Assembly (NCBI RefSeq): GCF_002863565.1
Contig: NZ_PGUW01000002.1
Coordinates: 248,001-312,000, forward strand
DNA: 64,000 bases
Source of the DNA: Bacillus sp. V5-8f
GTDB lineage: Bacteria; Bacillota; Bacilli; Bacillales; DSM-1321
Direction: 5' to 3'
The position numbers and the translations under genes were made by a program. Shown piece by piece: positions 17,268 through 26,581 of the stretch. Each line of letters starts with the position of its first letter. Positions within the stretch are counted from its first letter, which is position 1. The notes beneath the pieces are model-generated. The model saw only the letters and a list, made by a program, of their open reading frames with translations. It did no database searches and was not told where the DNA came from.

Positions 17268-18077
17268 ATGCCAGAGCTTCCCGAAATGGAAAACTACAGG
17301 TTGTTGCTTTCCGAAAAACTAACCGGACGAGCTATTACTGGAATACAAATTAACCGTGTCAAGTCTATAAATGTAAGTCCAGAAGAATTCCAGGCCAAAG
17401 TTATGAGTCAAGCGGTTTCCAGCATTGAAAGAAGGGCGAAGCATTTGTTGTTCCATCTGAACAACGGCAGTGTACTTTTATTGCATTTAATGCTTGGTGG
17501 CTGGATGTATTTTGGAAGGGAAGAGGATAAGCCAGATAGGACCATTCAAGTCCAATTAAGCTTCGGGGGCGACCAGCTTTATTTTATTGGCTTACGTCTA
17601 GGGTATTTGTATTTATATGCTGGAGAAACGGCAAGGCAAAAGCTGGCCGATTTAGGGCCGGAGCCATTACATTTTAACTTTACGTTGGATGATTTTTTTA
17701 ACTTAACAGCTGGAAAACGAGGCCGTCTAAAGATGAAGCTTGTTGACCAACATTTTATTGCGGGTATAGGCAACTGCTACAGCGACGAAATTTGTTTTCA
17801 TGCTAAGGTGTTACCGACAAGGGATATCAATAAACTGGCAGAGCCTGAAATAACCAAGCTTTTTCATTCCATGCGATTTATTCTGCAAGATGCGATTAAG
17901 CATGGGGGATATATGGAAAACCCTGTTTTCAACGGGGATACGATCACAGGTGGTTATGATTCATTATGCAAGGTGTATGACAGGGAAGGGGAAGTGTGCA
18001 GCCAATGCGGAGCTATTATCATAAAGGAAATCATTTCTTCCCGCAAAGTGTTTTATTGCGGATCGTGCCAGAAGTAA
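17268..18077 (+). CDS. Fpg/Nei-family DNA glycosylase (paralogue type)
   Basis: 269 residues from the ATG at 17268, chosen because Fpg enzymes must begin MPELPE so that Pro2 can act as the nucleophile; an in-frame start 15 bases upstream would bury it. Pro2 and Glu3 are present. ERRAKHLLF carries the conserved Lys, and IAGIGNCYSDEICF is the helix-two-turn-helix. The C-terminal zinc finger has CKVY, CSQC and CGSC with the intercalating Arg in SSRKVFYC. It removes oxidised or ring-opened purines and nicks the abasic site. The endonuclease IV gene starts 34 bases later, so consecutive repair steps are co-expressed. The H2TH differs from housekeeping MutM, so this may be a second copy. Confidence 0.88.
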   Translation: MPELPEMENYRLLLSEKLTGRAITGIQINRVKSINVSPEEFQAKVMSQAVSSIERRAKHLLFHLNNGSVLLLHLMLGGWMYFGREEDKPDRTIQVQLSFGGDQLYFIGLRLGYLYLYAGETARQKLADLGPEPLHFNFTLDDFFNLTAGKRGRLKMKLVDQHFIAGIGNCYSDEICFHAKVLPTRDINKLAEPEITKLFHSMRFILQDAIKHGGYMENPVFNGDTITGGYDSLCKVYDREGEVCSQCGAIIIKEIISSRKVFYCGSCQK

Positions 18078-18111
18078 TAAGAGATATTCAATAGGAACAG
18101 GACGGAGATAT

Positions 18112-18948
18112 ATGAAATTCGGTAGCCATGTCAGTATAAGGGAAGGGTACCTTGGAGCTGCCAAGCGGGCTGCCTCCATGAACGCTGATGCCTATCAATT
18201 TTTCCCGAAAAATCCACGAAGCCTAACTGTCAAAGAATTTGATAAGGATGATGCTGAGCATTGCAAAGAATTTTGCAGGGAGCATAGCCTGGTTTCTATT
18301 GCCCATACACCCTATCCGACAAGTCTGACTCCTTCTGAAGATAAAAAGGAAGCCGTGATTACATCTCTTATAAATGATTTGGAGATTGCTGATGCATGCG
18401 GAGCTTTAGGAGTAGTCGTCCATTTTGGAAACCATATTAGCCAAAGCGATCCATTAGCGAGCTATCAGCTGATGATCGAGATGCTTAACGCTGTACTGGT
18501 AGATTGGGATGGAAATTGTAAAATCCTATTGGAAAACAATGCGGGGACACCCGGAACCATAGGAACAACTTTTGAGGAACTTGCCCAGGTTCGCAGCCTG
18601 TGTAATGAACCTGAAAAAATAGGATTCTGTTTGGATACCTGCCACGCTTTCGCTAGCGGGCTATGGAATGGCGATAATTGGGAGGAAGTAGCTAGAAAGG
18701 GTGTTTCCCTTCATTACTTCGAGCACTTGTACGCCATTCATTTCAATAACTGCAAATACCCAACAGGTGAAGGAATCGACCGCCACGCCAATATTTTTAA
18801 AGGCGGTTACATTAAGGAGAACCAATTTGCTGAGCTTTTAAAGTCAGAATTTGTAAAAAATATTCCCTTCGTATTGGAGACCCCATCCAAAGAAGGGATC
18901 AGCCATAAAGAAGAGATTGCCCAATTGCAGAAAACCTGGGGGAGATAA
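18112..18948 (+). CDS. nfo: Endonuclease IV (AP endonuclease, Nfo family)
   Basis: 278 residues, the usual length of this TIM-barrel enzyme. Metal-binding landmarks are GSHVSIREG at the N-terminus, VVHFGNH, LLENNAGTPGTIG, FCLDTCHAFASG, HFNNCKYPTGEGIDRHANI and FVLETP. It cuts 5' to abasic sites and trims blocked 3' ends left by glycosylase/lyases. The segment HFNNCKYPTGEG differs slightly from the usual HLNDSKxxxGSG pattern but keeps the His and DRH ligands. It is the second gene of the repair pair with the Fpg-like glycosylase. In Bacillus, Nfo protects spore DNA. Confidence 0.9.
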   Translation: MKFGSHVSIREGYLGAAKRAASMNADAYQFFPKNPRSLTVKEFDKDDAEHCKEFCREHSLVSIAHTPYPTSLTPSEDKKEAVITSLINDLEIADACGALGVVVHFGNHISQSDPLASYQLMIEMLNAVLVDWDGNCKILLENNAGTPGTIGTTFEELAQVRSLCNEPEKIGFCLDTCHAFASGLWNGDNWEEVARKGVSLHYFEHLYAIHFNNCKYPTGEGIDRHANIFKGGYIKENQFAELLKSEFVKNIPFVLETPSKEGISHKEEIAQLQKTWGR

Positions 18949-18958
18949 GCAGAAATGA

Positions 18959-18988
18959 AAAATGACTCCTGCATCCCGGAGTCATTTT
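18959..18988. terminator. Bidirectional terminator between nfo and the MFS gene
   Basis: AAAATGACTCC (18959-18969) pairs perfectly with GGAGTCATTTT (18978-18988). The A and T flanks let it work for both converging genes. Confidence 0.88.
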
Positions 18989-19002
18989 AATAGTTATTTA
19001 AT

Positions 19003-20217
19003 TTATTTTCCTACGGGGCTGGGTTGAGCTGAAACTACCGCATTGCTTTTCCATGTGATCGCCATGCCATAACTGACGAGTAGGACAAGCGCACCTAACA
19101 CATACGGGAAACCTATATTGATATCGTAAAGGATACCTGCGAGTGCAGGACCGAACATGTTTCCAATGCTCATGTACATATTGTTCATACCCGCAACAAA
19201 TCCTTGTTCATTGCCGGCCATCTTGGAAAGCAAGGTATTCAACGCCGGGCGTACCAATGACGTTGCCGTAAAGAAAACAACAGTAATGAGTAAAGTCGAC
19301 CAAAAATCTCCAGCCAACAGCATAACCAGCATGGAAACAGCCGAAATCAGGAAGGTCCAAACCATCACTTTCTTCTCTCCGAAGCGCGTCAGCAATTTAT
19401 CGACAACAACAGACTGGATGATAACACCAATCAGGGCTCCAATTGTGATAATGATGGAAATATCCTTTGGTGTAAACCCGAATTTTTCGTCCACGTACAG
19501 GCCAAAAATGGCTTCAAAGTTCGCCAATCCAAATGTCATTGTAAAGACAAGTACCAAAAGCATAAAGTAAGGGGCTTTAAAGGATTTTTTCATTTGAACC
19601 ATAATGCCTTCTTTTTGTTTGGTCGCTGCCTGAGCCTTCATCCTTGCTTCCGCGGAGAGAGTTTCCGGCAATAGGAGCAGTGATATTATAGTCGCAATAG
19701 CTGCAATTGCTGTTGCACTGTAGAAAGGGACTCTTATGCCAAGTTCTGCAAGAAATCCTCCGATTCCAGGACCAATAACAAAGCCGAGGGACATACATGC
19801 TCCAAGGAGGCCCATTCCTTTACCGCGTTCCTCTTCTGTAGAAATATCGGCGACATAAGCCATCATTGGCGGTATCATAAATGCCGCGCCAACACCTCCG
19901 AACAGCCTGGATACATAAAGCATCCACATTTCCGTACCGACAGCAAATATCAACTGTGATATTGTAAAGGCCGCCAGCCCGACAACGATCGGAATCTTTC
20001 TGCCGTATTTATCCGAAATTTCTCCAGCTAAAGGCGAAAAAATAAATTGAGTGAGCGCAAAAACTGCCACCAGATAGCCCATCGCCTGGCCGCTAGCACC
20101 AAATTCCTTCAGGAACATTGGCAATACGGGAATAATTAACCCGATTCCAACCATCGCTATAAACATATTGACCATCAAAATAACCAATGGCCCACGATTG
20201 TCTTTTAAAGATGACAT
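19003..20217 (-). CDS. MFS multidrug efflux transporter (NorA/Bmr-like, DHA1)
   Basis: 404 residues with 12 hydrophobic segments. The start is the ATG complementary to 20215-20217, which lies about 9 bases from AGAGAGGTT; an upstream in-frame start is less likely. Motif A is GEISDKYGRKIPIVVG, between TM2 and TM3, and the motif C-like GPGIGGFLAELG is in TM5, as in drug/H+ antiporters. It would pump hydrophobic drugs or metabolites out. It stands alone and converges on nfo. Confidence 0.85.
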   Translation of the reverse strand: MSSLKDNRGPLVILMVNMFIAMVGIGLIIPVLPMFLKEFGASGQAMGYLVAVFALTQFIFSPLAGEISDKYGRKIPIVVGLAAFTISQLIFAVGTEMWMLYVSRLFGGVGAAFMIPPMMAYVADISTEEERGKGMGLLGACMSLGFVIGPGIGGFLAELGIRVPFYSATAIAAIATIISLLLLPETLSAEARMKAQAATKQKEGIMVQMKKSFKAPYFMLLVLVFTMTFGLANFEAIFGLYVDEKFGFTPKDISIIITIGALIGVIIQSVVVDKLLTRFGEKKVMVWTFLISAVSMLVMLLAGDFWSTLLITVVFFTATSLVRPALNTLLSKMAGNEQGFVAGMNNMYMSIGNMFGPALAGILYDINIGFPYVLGALVLLVSYGMAITWKSNAVVSAQPSPVGK

Positions 20218-20378
20218 GTGTATTTTAACCTCTCTTTCATGAAAGCCCAATTCATATCGTATTCACTTGTTGTGTTGAATAAACCATGAAATTCCAATCT
20301 ATAAAATTTTGATCACTTTCATTTATTGCAACCTTACAATTTTACTACAGTAGATATAGAACTATCAAGATAATTTTA

Positions 20379-20430
20379 GGGGTCAGTCCCCCGCCGGTTT
20401 AACGCTTCACCGCGCTGGGGGACTGACCCC
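20379..20430. repeat. Palindromic GGGGTCAG repeat element
   Basis: GGGGTCAGTCCCCC (20379-20392) and GGGGGACTGACCCC (20417-20430) are perfect 14-bp reverse complements around a 24-base GC-rich loop. No T-run follows. A related weaker element lies at 47964-48010. It sits between two divergent efflux genes and resembles dispersed palindromic repeats of Bacillaceae genomes. Confidence 0.75.
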
Positions 20431-20507
20431 GGACTTGAAGATTTCAGCTGAAAGTCTAATAATAAATGAATACATCGTCGTTTAAATAAAGAGAAAAGGT
20501 GTTGGTT

Positions 20508-21845
20508 ATGGCCGCTCAGGATTTTACTCAAGGAAATATCATGAAGCAATTGTTTGTTTTTTCAACACCAATTTTGTTTGCCAATCTTCTTCAAGTGTCG
20601 AGCCAATTCATAAACAGCTTGTGGGTCGGAAATCTTATTGGAGCAAACGCCTTAGGGTCGGTTTCCGTTTCCGGGACAGTTATTTTTACCGTTCTTTCTT
20701 TTATTATCGGGGTTAATAATGCTGCGCTCACAATCCTTTCCCAGCAAAAAGGGGAGAATGATGAAGATGGTTTAAAAAGGTACTTAAATGCCTTTGTCGT
20801 AATTTTGACATTGATGTCTGTGGCGCTTGGTGCAGCCGGCTTCATATTTTCGGAACAAATTTTACTGCTGATGGATACGCCGCCGGGAATGGTAGATAAC
20901 GCTGAAACTTATCTTCAGATTAACTTTCTCGGTATCCTATTTTTATTTGGGTATAACTTTATCAGCACGGTGCTGAGGTCGCTCGGTGATAGTAGATCGC
21001 CTTTGCGATTCGTCCTTATTGCCGTGATCCTAAACGCTGTACTTGATCCGGTCCTTATCAGTGGATTAGGGCTCGGTATTGAAGGTGCAGCATATGCGAC
21101 GGTCCTGTCTCAAGGCATTGCTTTTTTGGTTGGAATCTACTCGATATCCCGCCGCAAATTGGCGCCATTCTCGCGCCCTGCCATTCCTAATAGGGAAGAG
21201 GCAGCACTAATATTCAAATTGGGCATTCCTTCGGGCTTACAGATGACCGTCATTTCAGCTGGGGTTATGGCCATCATGAGTGTCGTGAACTCATTCGGCG
21301 GTGATGTTGTAGCCGGATTTAGCGCCGCCCAGCGCATAGATAGCATCATCATGCTACCAGCAATGGCATTGGGTACGGCTGTAAACAGTATGGCCGGGCA
21401 GAATATAGGGGCAGGAAAGTGGAACCGTGTCCACCAAATTGCCAAATACGGAGTTTTGTACAACTTGCTGATCATGCTTGTGATTGCTGTTTTTATTGTT
21501 TTGTTCGCCAAACTCGGTATCACTTTGTTTATCCAAGAGGAAGAGGCTGTAAATTTCGGCACTGAATACCTACAGATTATTGCCTTTTTTTACGCGTTCC
21601 TAGGATTTAATTTTATTTTAAACGGAATTGTCCGCGCTTCTGGGGCGATGTTCCAAGTCCTTGTCCTAAACATCATATCTTTTTGGGTACTGCGTTATCC
21701 GTTGACCTATTTGTTCTCCCATATGATTGGGGAAGAAGGCATTGCTTACGGTATGGGAACCAGCTTTGTTATCAGTAGCGTCTTTGCCTTTCTTTACTAC
21801 CAGTACGGCAAATGGAATAAACAGAAGTTATTTGAGAAGGAATAA
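20508..21845 (+). CDS. MATE family efflux transporter
   Basis: 445 residues from the ATG at 20508, 6 to 7 bases after AAAAGGT; earlier GTG/TTG codons are less well placed. It has 12 hydrophobic segments. The typical MATE features are FSTPILFANLLQVSSQFIN at the N-terminus and the repeated half KLGIPSGLQMTVISAGVMAI near residue 240, with GQNIGAGKWNRV. It exports cationic drugs or metabolites using an ion gradient. It is divergent from the MFS gene and separated from it by a palindromic repeat. Confidence 0.9.
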   Translation: MAAQDFTQGNIMKQLFVFSTPILFANLLQVSSQFINSLWVGNLIGANALGSVSVSGTVIFTVLSFIIGVNNAALTILSQQKGENDEDGLKRYLNAFVVILTLMSVALGAAGFIFSEQILLLMDTPPGMVDNAETYLQINFLGILFLFGYNFISTVLRSLGDSRSPLRFVLIAVILNAVLDPVLISGLGLGIEGAAYATVLSQGIAFLVGIYSISRRKLAPFSRPAIPNREEAALIFKLGIPSGLQMTVISAGVMAIMSVVNSFGGDVVAGFSAAQRIDSIIMLPAMALGTAVNSMAGQNIGAGKWNRVHQIAKYGVLYNLLIMLVIAVFIVLFAKLGITLFIQEEEAVNFGTEYLQIIAFFYAFLGFNFILNGIVRASGAMFQVLVLNIISFWVLRYPLTYLFSHMIGEEGIAYGMGTSFVISSVFAFLYYQYGKWNKQKLFEKE

Positions 21846-21851
21846 ATGCAT

Positions 21852-21884
21852 GCTGCCAACCCATTAAAGGGGGCAGCTTTTTTT
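21852..21884 (+). terminator. Rho-independent terminator
   Basis: GCTGCC (21852-21857) pairs with GGCAGC (21872-21877) and a T-run follows. Confidence 0.75.
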
Positions 21885-21983
21885 CGCTTTCAATTATCCC
21901 GAAAGGAAAAACAGGAATATTTTACAGGGGTTAAGCACACATTAAAACCACTGTATATGTGCACTTAGGTTTTTCATAATGGG

Positions 21984-23666
21984 GTGTATGAATTGTTTTC
22001 AAAAGTTCAGAAAACAGAGAAACGGATGATCCTCTTTGCGCTTGCGCTGATCAGCCTTTATTTAAGTCCATTATTCATTCTTGGGGATGATGCACATATC
22101 AGGGTGCATGATAATTTAGATTCGAATATTGCTTGGTATAAGGTATTGTCCGAAAGCGGACAGATGTTTGGCCCTGTCGTTTCGGTTATACCCCAAATCA
22201 TAAATGGCGTGTCCAGAAATGCATTTGGGACTGAGTGGAGCGGCATTGTCTGGCTGCATGCCTTGTTTCCGCCAATGTTGGCGTATGCCTGCAGCCAGGC
22301 AGTTACAAGGTTTGTTGCTTTTCTCGGCATGTATTTGTTATTAAAGGACCATTTCATAACCAACAAGGAATGGGGAGTCATTAGGGTAGGCACCGCATTG
22401 GCTTTTGCCCTTACCCCGTTTTGGCCTTCCGGGATGCTTAGCACCCTAGGTATGCCGCTCGCACTATGGGCACTCCTGCATATAAGGAATGGGCAGTTGT
22501 CGGTGAGACATTATCTTGTTCTTATTTTACTTCCGTTGTATTCCAGCTTTGTTCTCGGATTTTTCTTCTTCCTTTCCGCCATGGGGATGTTCTGGCTCAT
22601 TGACGTGGTAAGGGGAAAAGGATGGAATCTCAAATTCATCGGTTCCATCGCCTTGATGACCTTGGTGTATTTACTTGTTGAGTACAGGCTCGTGCATTCG
22701 TTTTTATTTTCAAACGAACCGAACAGCCGGGATGAGTATTTTCATGCCAGACTCTCTTTTTTTCACTCAGTAAAGTTGGCTATGCACAATTTTGTGCTTG
22801 GTCATACCCATGTCATGACAGTGCATGGCGTGGTGATCCTTCCGATCCTGTTGTTTGCTTTTTACCTTGTTATAAAACATAAAATCTGGCGGAAAGAAAA
22901 AGCCTTCATGCTCCTGCTTGGCCTTAATTTTGCTCTTTCAGTCTGGTATGCATTCTGGTTCTATAGAGGCTGGCTTCCGTTGACCGAGCGCTTCCATTTT
23001 TTAGATACCTTTAATTTTGCGAGATACCATTTTTTGCGTCCACTTATTATTTATGCTGGTTTTGCCCTCGCTTTAAGGATCATCTGGACTTGTACCAAAA
23101 ACAAACAGTCGATCATGGCGGTGATTATAGCTCAAATCGTGGTTCTCTTTGCCTTTAATGATGAAATCATCTACCACAACAAACCTACCGTAAAGGAATT
23201 TTACGCTCAAGAATTATTTCGAGATATTAAAGAGCATATTGATCTGCCACAAGAGGATTACCGGGTAGCAAGCATTGGGCTGCATCCTGCAATAGCTCAG
23301 TATAACGGTTTCTATACGCTAGATACCTATAACAACTTTTATCCGTTGCGGTATAAATATCAATTCCGGAAAATAATTGAAGCAGAACTGGCAAAAAATA
23401 AGACCATCCGGGCTTACTTTGACGAGTGGGGAGGGCGCTGTTACCTTTTCTCGGCTGAGCTCGGCAAGCATTACATGTTTAAAAAGAATACAAAAAAACG
23501 GCTGAAAAACCTGGAATTAAATACATCCGTTTTTAAAGAAATGGGAGGAAGCTATATTTTTTCTGCCATTCCGATCGACAACGCCGCAAAGAACCGTTTG
23601 ATGCTGGAGAAAGTATTTACCTCAAAGCATGCAGCCTGGAAAATCTACTTATATAAAGCTATTTAA
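21984..23666 (+). CDS. YkoS-like polytopic membrane protein (DUF6044 type)
   Basis: 560 residues if the GTG at 21984 is used; a TTG at 21993 with GGGGTG just upstream is an alternative. There are about ten hydrophobic segments in residues 10-400, then a soluble extracytoplasmic tail of about 150 residues. The segment GDDAHIRVHDNLDSNIAWYK after TM1 is placed like the acidic catalytic loop of GT-C glycosyltransferases. The next genes are a GT2 polyprenyl-sugar synthase and a GtrA flippase, so this protein should be the third component, moving a sugar from lipid carrier onto a cell-wall polymer. The assignment rests on size, topology and order, as in B. subtilis ykoS-ykoT. Confidence 0.68.
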   Translation: MYELFSKVQKTEKRMILFALALISLYLSPLFILGDDAHIRVHDNLDSNIAWYKVLSESGQMFGPVVSVIPQIINGVSRNAFGTEWSGIVWLHALFPPMLAYACSQAVTRFVAFLGMYLLLKDHFITNKEWGVIRVGTALAFALTPFWPSGMLSTLGMPLALWALLHIRNGQLSVRHYLVLILLPLYSSFVLGFFFFLSAMGMFWLIDVVRGKGWNLKFIGSIALMTLVYLLVEYRLVHSFLFSNEPNSRDEYFHARLSFFHSVKLAMHNFVLGHTHVMTVHGVVILPILLFAFYLVIKHKIWRKEKAFMLLLGLNFALSVWYAFWFYRGWLPLTERFHFLDTFNFARYHFLRPLIIYAGFALALRIIWTCTKNKQSIMAVIIAQIVVLFAFNDEIIYHNKPTVKEFYAQELFRDIKEHIDLPQEDYRVASIGLHPAIAQYNGFYTLDTYNNFYPLRYKYQFRKIIEAELAKNKTIRAYFDEWGGRCYLFSAELGKHYMFKKNTKKRLKNLELNTSVFKEMGGSYIFSAIPIDNAAKNRLMLEKVFTSKHAAWKIYLYKAI

Positions 23667-23685
23667 CACCTGGGAGGTCGCACAT

Positions 23686-24723
23686 ATGTTAGAACCGATT
23701 CTTACAATTGTTGTACCTTGTTTTAATGAACAGGAGGTCCTGCCTGAAACGATCAGCCAATTAAGTGCATTGTTACGGTCACTTGCAAGGGAACAGCTGG
23801 TTTCTATCAAAAGCAAGATTCTATTCGTTGATGATGGGAGCATGGATCTTACCTGGCAGATTATCCATAAGGAGAGCCTGAAAAATGAGTGGGTAACAGG
23901 TTTGAAGCTTTCTAGGAATGCCGGGCACCAGAATGCGCTGCTCGCCGGCCTCTTTACGGCAAAGGATAAGTCTGATTGTGTTGTCTCCATTGACGCTGAC
24001 CTTCAGGATGACATTTCAGTGATCCGTGAATTCATTATAAAATTCCGGGAAGGCAATGACATTGTCTATGGAGTTCGCGAAAAAAGGGAAACGGATTCGT
24101 TTTTTAAACGATGGACCGCTGAAGGCTTTTATAAATTAATGCGCAAAATGGGAGTGGACCTTGTTTTTAACCATGCCGACTTCCGGTTAATGTCAAAGCG
24201 TGCCTTGCAGGAATTGGAGCGTTTTGAAGAAGTAAATATGTTCCTTAGAGGAATCGTTCCATTGATCGGAATGCGCTCTACTTCTGTCTTTTATGACCGG
24301 AAGGAAAGAACGGCTGGAGAGACGAAGTATCCGCTTAAGAAAATGCTTGCCTTTGCCTTTGACGGGATTACATCATTTTCCGTAACCCCGATCCGTTTTG
24401 TTTTACTGGTGGGTGTCCTGTCATTTTTCATTAGCTTCCTAGTCGGCTGCTACTTTTTTGCTTTAAAAATAACCGGGAACACCACAACCGGCTGGACTTC
24501 TTTAATCACTTCCATCTGGTTGATCGGAGGATTACAACTGATCGCCATCGGCCTTGTCGGGGAATATATCGGAAAAATATACAAAGAATCAAAGCGCAGG
24601 CCAAAATACATCATTGACAGGGATTCTTATTCACTTCCCATGTCCCTGCAATTAAAGAAACAGGAAAGAGAACAATATGACACATTTGAACTTGATCTTA
24701 GAAAACTGCCTGAAACGAACTAA
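23686..24723 (+). CDS. GT2 polyprenyl-phosphate sugar transferase (YkoT/CsbB/GtrB type)
   Basis: 345 residues from the ATG at 23686 after TGGGAGGT. The GT-A domain starts LTIVVPCFNEQEVLPETI, has DDGSMD and the metal-binding SIDADLQDD (about residues 101-109). Two membrane segments follow near residues 242-265 and 280-305. This is the architecture of enzymes that make undecaprenyl-phosphate-glucose or -GlcNAc on the cytoplasmic face. It starts 19 bases after the YkoS-like gene and overlaps the GtrA gene by 47 bases. The sugar cannot be deduced. Confidence 0.9.
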   Translation: MLEPILTIVVPCFNEQEVLPETISQLSALLRSLAREQLVSIKSKILFVDDGSMDLTWQIIHKESLKNEWVTGLKLSRNAGHQNALLAGLFTAKDKSDCVVSIDADLQDDISVIREFIIKFREGNDIVYGVREKRETDSFFKRWTAEGFYKLMRKMGVDLVFNHADFRLMSKRALQELERFEEVNMFLRGIVPLIGMRSTSVFYDRKERTAGETKYPLKKMLAFAFDGITSFSVTPIRFVLLVGVLSFFISFLVGCYFFALKITGNTTTGWTSLITSIWLIGGLQLIAIGLVGEYIGKIYKESKRRPKYIIDRDSYSLPMSLQLKKQEREQYDTFELDLRKLPETN

Positions 24724-25105
24724 TTCCTTTACGCGGTTTCTGTTAGTTGGTGTTTTGAATACATTGGTTGGCCTATCACTGATTTTTATACTCCTGAATT
24801 TGGCCGGGTTTAACTATTGGGCGGCTACATTTATTGGCAATGGGACAGGCGCCATTGTCAGTTTTCTTTTAAATAGGGCGTTCACCTTCCAAAGCGGGGT
24901 TTCTTTCAAAAAAGGGGGGCCATTATTTTTTATGGTAATCATAAGCTGCTATTTTTCCTCTTATGCAATCAGCGAGTGGATTAGCAGTAATATTCACAGT
25001 CAAATGTTGCCTATCAGTCAGCAACATCTGGCCGTCGCCCTTGGAACATGCATTTATACCGTGTCCAACTTCACTGGGCAAAAATTTATCGTATTTTCAA
25101 AATAA
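24677..25105 (+). CDS. GtrA-family flippase-like membrane protein
   Basis: 142 residues with four hydrophobic segments, the standard GtrA layout. RFLLVGVLNTLVGLSLIFIL (residues 20-39) and NGTGAIVSFLLNRAFTF (about 55-71) are its signature. GtrA proteins are thought to flip polyprenyl-linked sugars across the membrane. It overlaps the transferase gene by 47 bases. The coupling of flippase, synthase and YkoS-like enzyme gives a complete three-component glycosylation operon. Confidence 0.88.
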   Translation: MTHLNLILENCLKRTNSFTRFLLVGVLNTLVGLSLIFILLNLAGFNYWAATFIGNGTGAIVSFLLNRAFTFQSGVSFKKGGPLFFMVIISCYFSSYAISEWISSNIHSQMLPISQQHLAVALGTCIYTVSNFTGQKFIVFSK

Positions 25106-25110
25106 CCCAT

Positions 25111-25141
25111 GCGGCTTTTATAACAGAAAGCCGCTTATTTT
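25111..25141 (+). terminator. Rho-independent terminator after the glycosylation operon
   Basis: GCGGCTTT (25111-25118) pairs perfectly with AAAGCCGC (25127-25134), followed by TTATTTTTC. Confidence 0.85.
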
Positions 25142-25261
25142 TCACACAAAAAATATTTTAGTATATTACTTTACGATTTATGTTGTCAAAAACCGACAAA
25201 TTGAATAAACTAATTGATATAGAAGAAAATAATGGAAGGCCGTTTTTTTGGGGGCTAGAAG

Positions 25262-25275
25262 TGTAAGCGCTTTAT
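25262..25275 (+). promoter_or_regulatory. Candidate cre (CcpA) box upstream of the glycogen region
   Basis: TGTAAGCGCTTTAT matches 12 of 14 positions of the cre consensus TGWAANCGNTNWCA; only the last two bases differ. It lies 112 bases before the GH15-like gene, in an otherwise empty 280-base region. Carbon-catabolite control of glycogen turnover would make sense, but binding is unproven. Confidence 0.4.
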
Positions 25276-25386
25276 TTTATTCAAGAATATGGAACTCTTG
25301 AATACATTATTTCTGTTCTTTTGTTTATACTCGGTGTTTTTCGGAAAAATGAAAATATAATCCATTTCATTAAGGAGGGTATATTC

Positions 25387-26400
25387 ATGAATGGACAAAA
25401 GGCCATTTCTGTTCTTGATACAATGAGGCTGCCGAACGGGGCCTATACGGCAAGTGTTTCTGATGATTACAGCTATGTTTGGATTCGTGATGTAGTATAT
25501 ACAGTTCTCCCTTTTTTGCAATCTTCTTGCGAAAGGTATGAACAAGCTTTTCACAGTATGTTTGATCTATTCAGGAACTATGAGTGGAAAATCGACATAC
25601 ACACCAAAAAGAAGCCTCAGTATCTTTTTGAGTTTATCCACTCTCGCTACGCCACCGATTTAACAGAGATTCCTGTCGAATGGGGCCATGCTCAAAACGA
25701 TGCAATCGGTGCCTTTCTATGGGGCGTGGGTGAGGGAGTACGCCACGGTAAAAAGGTAATAAGAGATGATAAGGATTTACAGATAATCCGAAAGCTTGTG
25801 CAATATCTAGAATGCTTACAATACTGGCAAGCAAAAGATAATGGCATGTGGGAAGAAAACATGGAAGTTCATGCTTCAAGTGTAGGGGCGTGTGTAGCCG
25901 GTTTGCACTCTGTCAAAATGCTCGTTGAGGTAAATGAGGACCTCATCCATAAAGGGGAAGAAACACTCCGCTTTATGCTGCCCCGCGAAAGTGAAACAAA
26001 GGAAACCGATTTGGCTCTTCTATCCCTGGTTTATCCTTATAGGATTGTTGACAGGAATATGGCACTTCAAATCGTTAACAATGTATCCGGGAGGCTAGAG
26101 CGCAAAAACGGTGTGATCCGATATGAACACGATCAGTATTACAACGAAGGAAGCGAAGCGGAATGGTGCTTCGGTCTCCCTTGGCTTGGTCTATGTTATC
26201 GTGAGCTAGGAAAGCTCGATAAGGTACAGGAATATAGGATGAAGACGAAAAGAATCGTTCCAGATAATTGGGAGGTTCCGGAATTATATATCGGAGGGAA
26301 AAACGTTCCGAATAAAAATACTCCGCTTGCATGGGCAGTTGCACTTTCCTACTTGTTTTTGGAAGGGAGCGAGCAGGAGGAAATCAGACATGAAGCGTAA
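25387..26400 (+). CDS. GH15-like (alpha/alpha)6 glucan-acting protein
   Basis: 337 residues from the ATG at 25387 (GGAGGG upstream). The segment YVWIRDVVYTVLPFL near residue 28, then DNGMWEENMEVHASSVGACVAG near residue 157, match the glucoamylase/GH15 catalytic-acid region, where Glu lies in the WE pair. EGSEAEWCFGLPWLG near residue 257 may contain the base. It lacks the N-terminal beta domain usual in bacterial glucoamylases (over 600 residues), so it is a bare catalytic barrel. It has its own terminator and precedes glgB on the same strand. It may trim or sense glycogen; the function is inferred. Confidence 0.75.
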   Translation: MNGQKAISVLDTMRLPNGAYTASVSDDYSYVWIRDVVYTVLPFLQSSCERYEQAFHSMFDLFRNYEWKIDIHTKKKPQYLFEFIHSRYATDLTEIPVEWGHAQNDAIGAFLWGVGEGVRHGKKVIRDDKDLQIIRKLVQYLECLQYWQAKDNGMWEENMEVHASSVGACVAGLHSVKMLVEVNEDLIHKGEETLRFMLPRESETKETDLALLSLVYPYRIVDRNMALQIVNNVSGRLERKNGVIRYEHDQYYNEGSEAEWCFGLPWLGLCYRELGKLDKVQEYRMKTKRIVPDNWEVPELYIGGKNVPNKNTPLAWAVALSYLFLEGSEQEEIRHEA

Positions 26401-26407
26401 AAGATAC

Positions 26408-26457
26408 AAGGGGTAATCCTTAACGGCGAGAAGGCCATGGGGGTTACCCCTTTTTTT
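26408..26457 (+). terminator. Rho-independent terminator before glgB
   Basis: AAGGGGTAA (26408-26416) pairs with TTACCCCTT (26444-26452), with a long loop, and a T-run follows. Confidence 0.8.
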
Positions 26458-26581
26458 ATGCTACTAAAGTATCGTTTTTTTGATTCGACAATAAAAGACA
26501 GTTATTTTTAAAGGATTCGCAATTTTCGCATCGAATTAAATATAACATCTTTGTAAAACATCAGCATAGATATGGAAGGAT

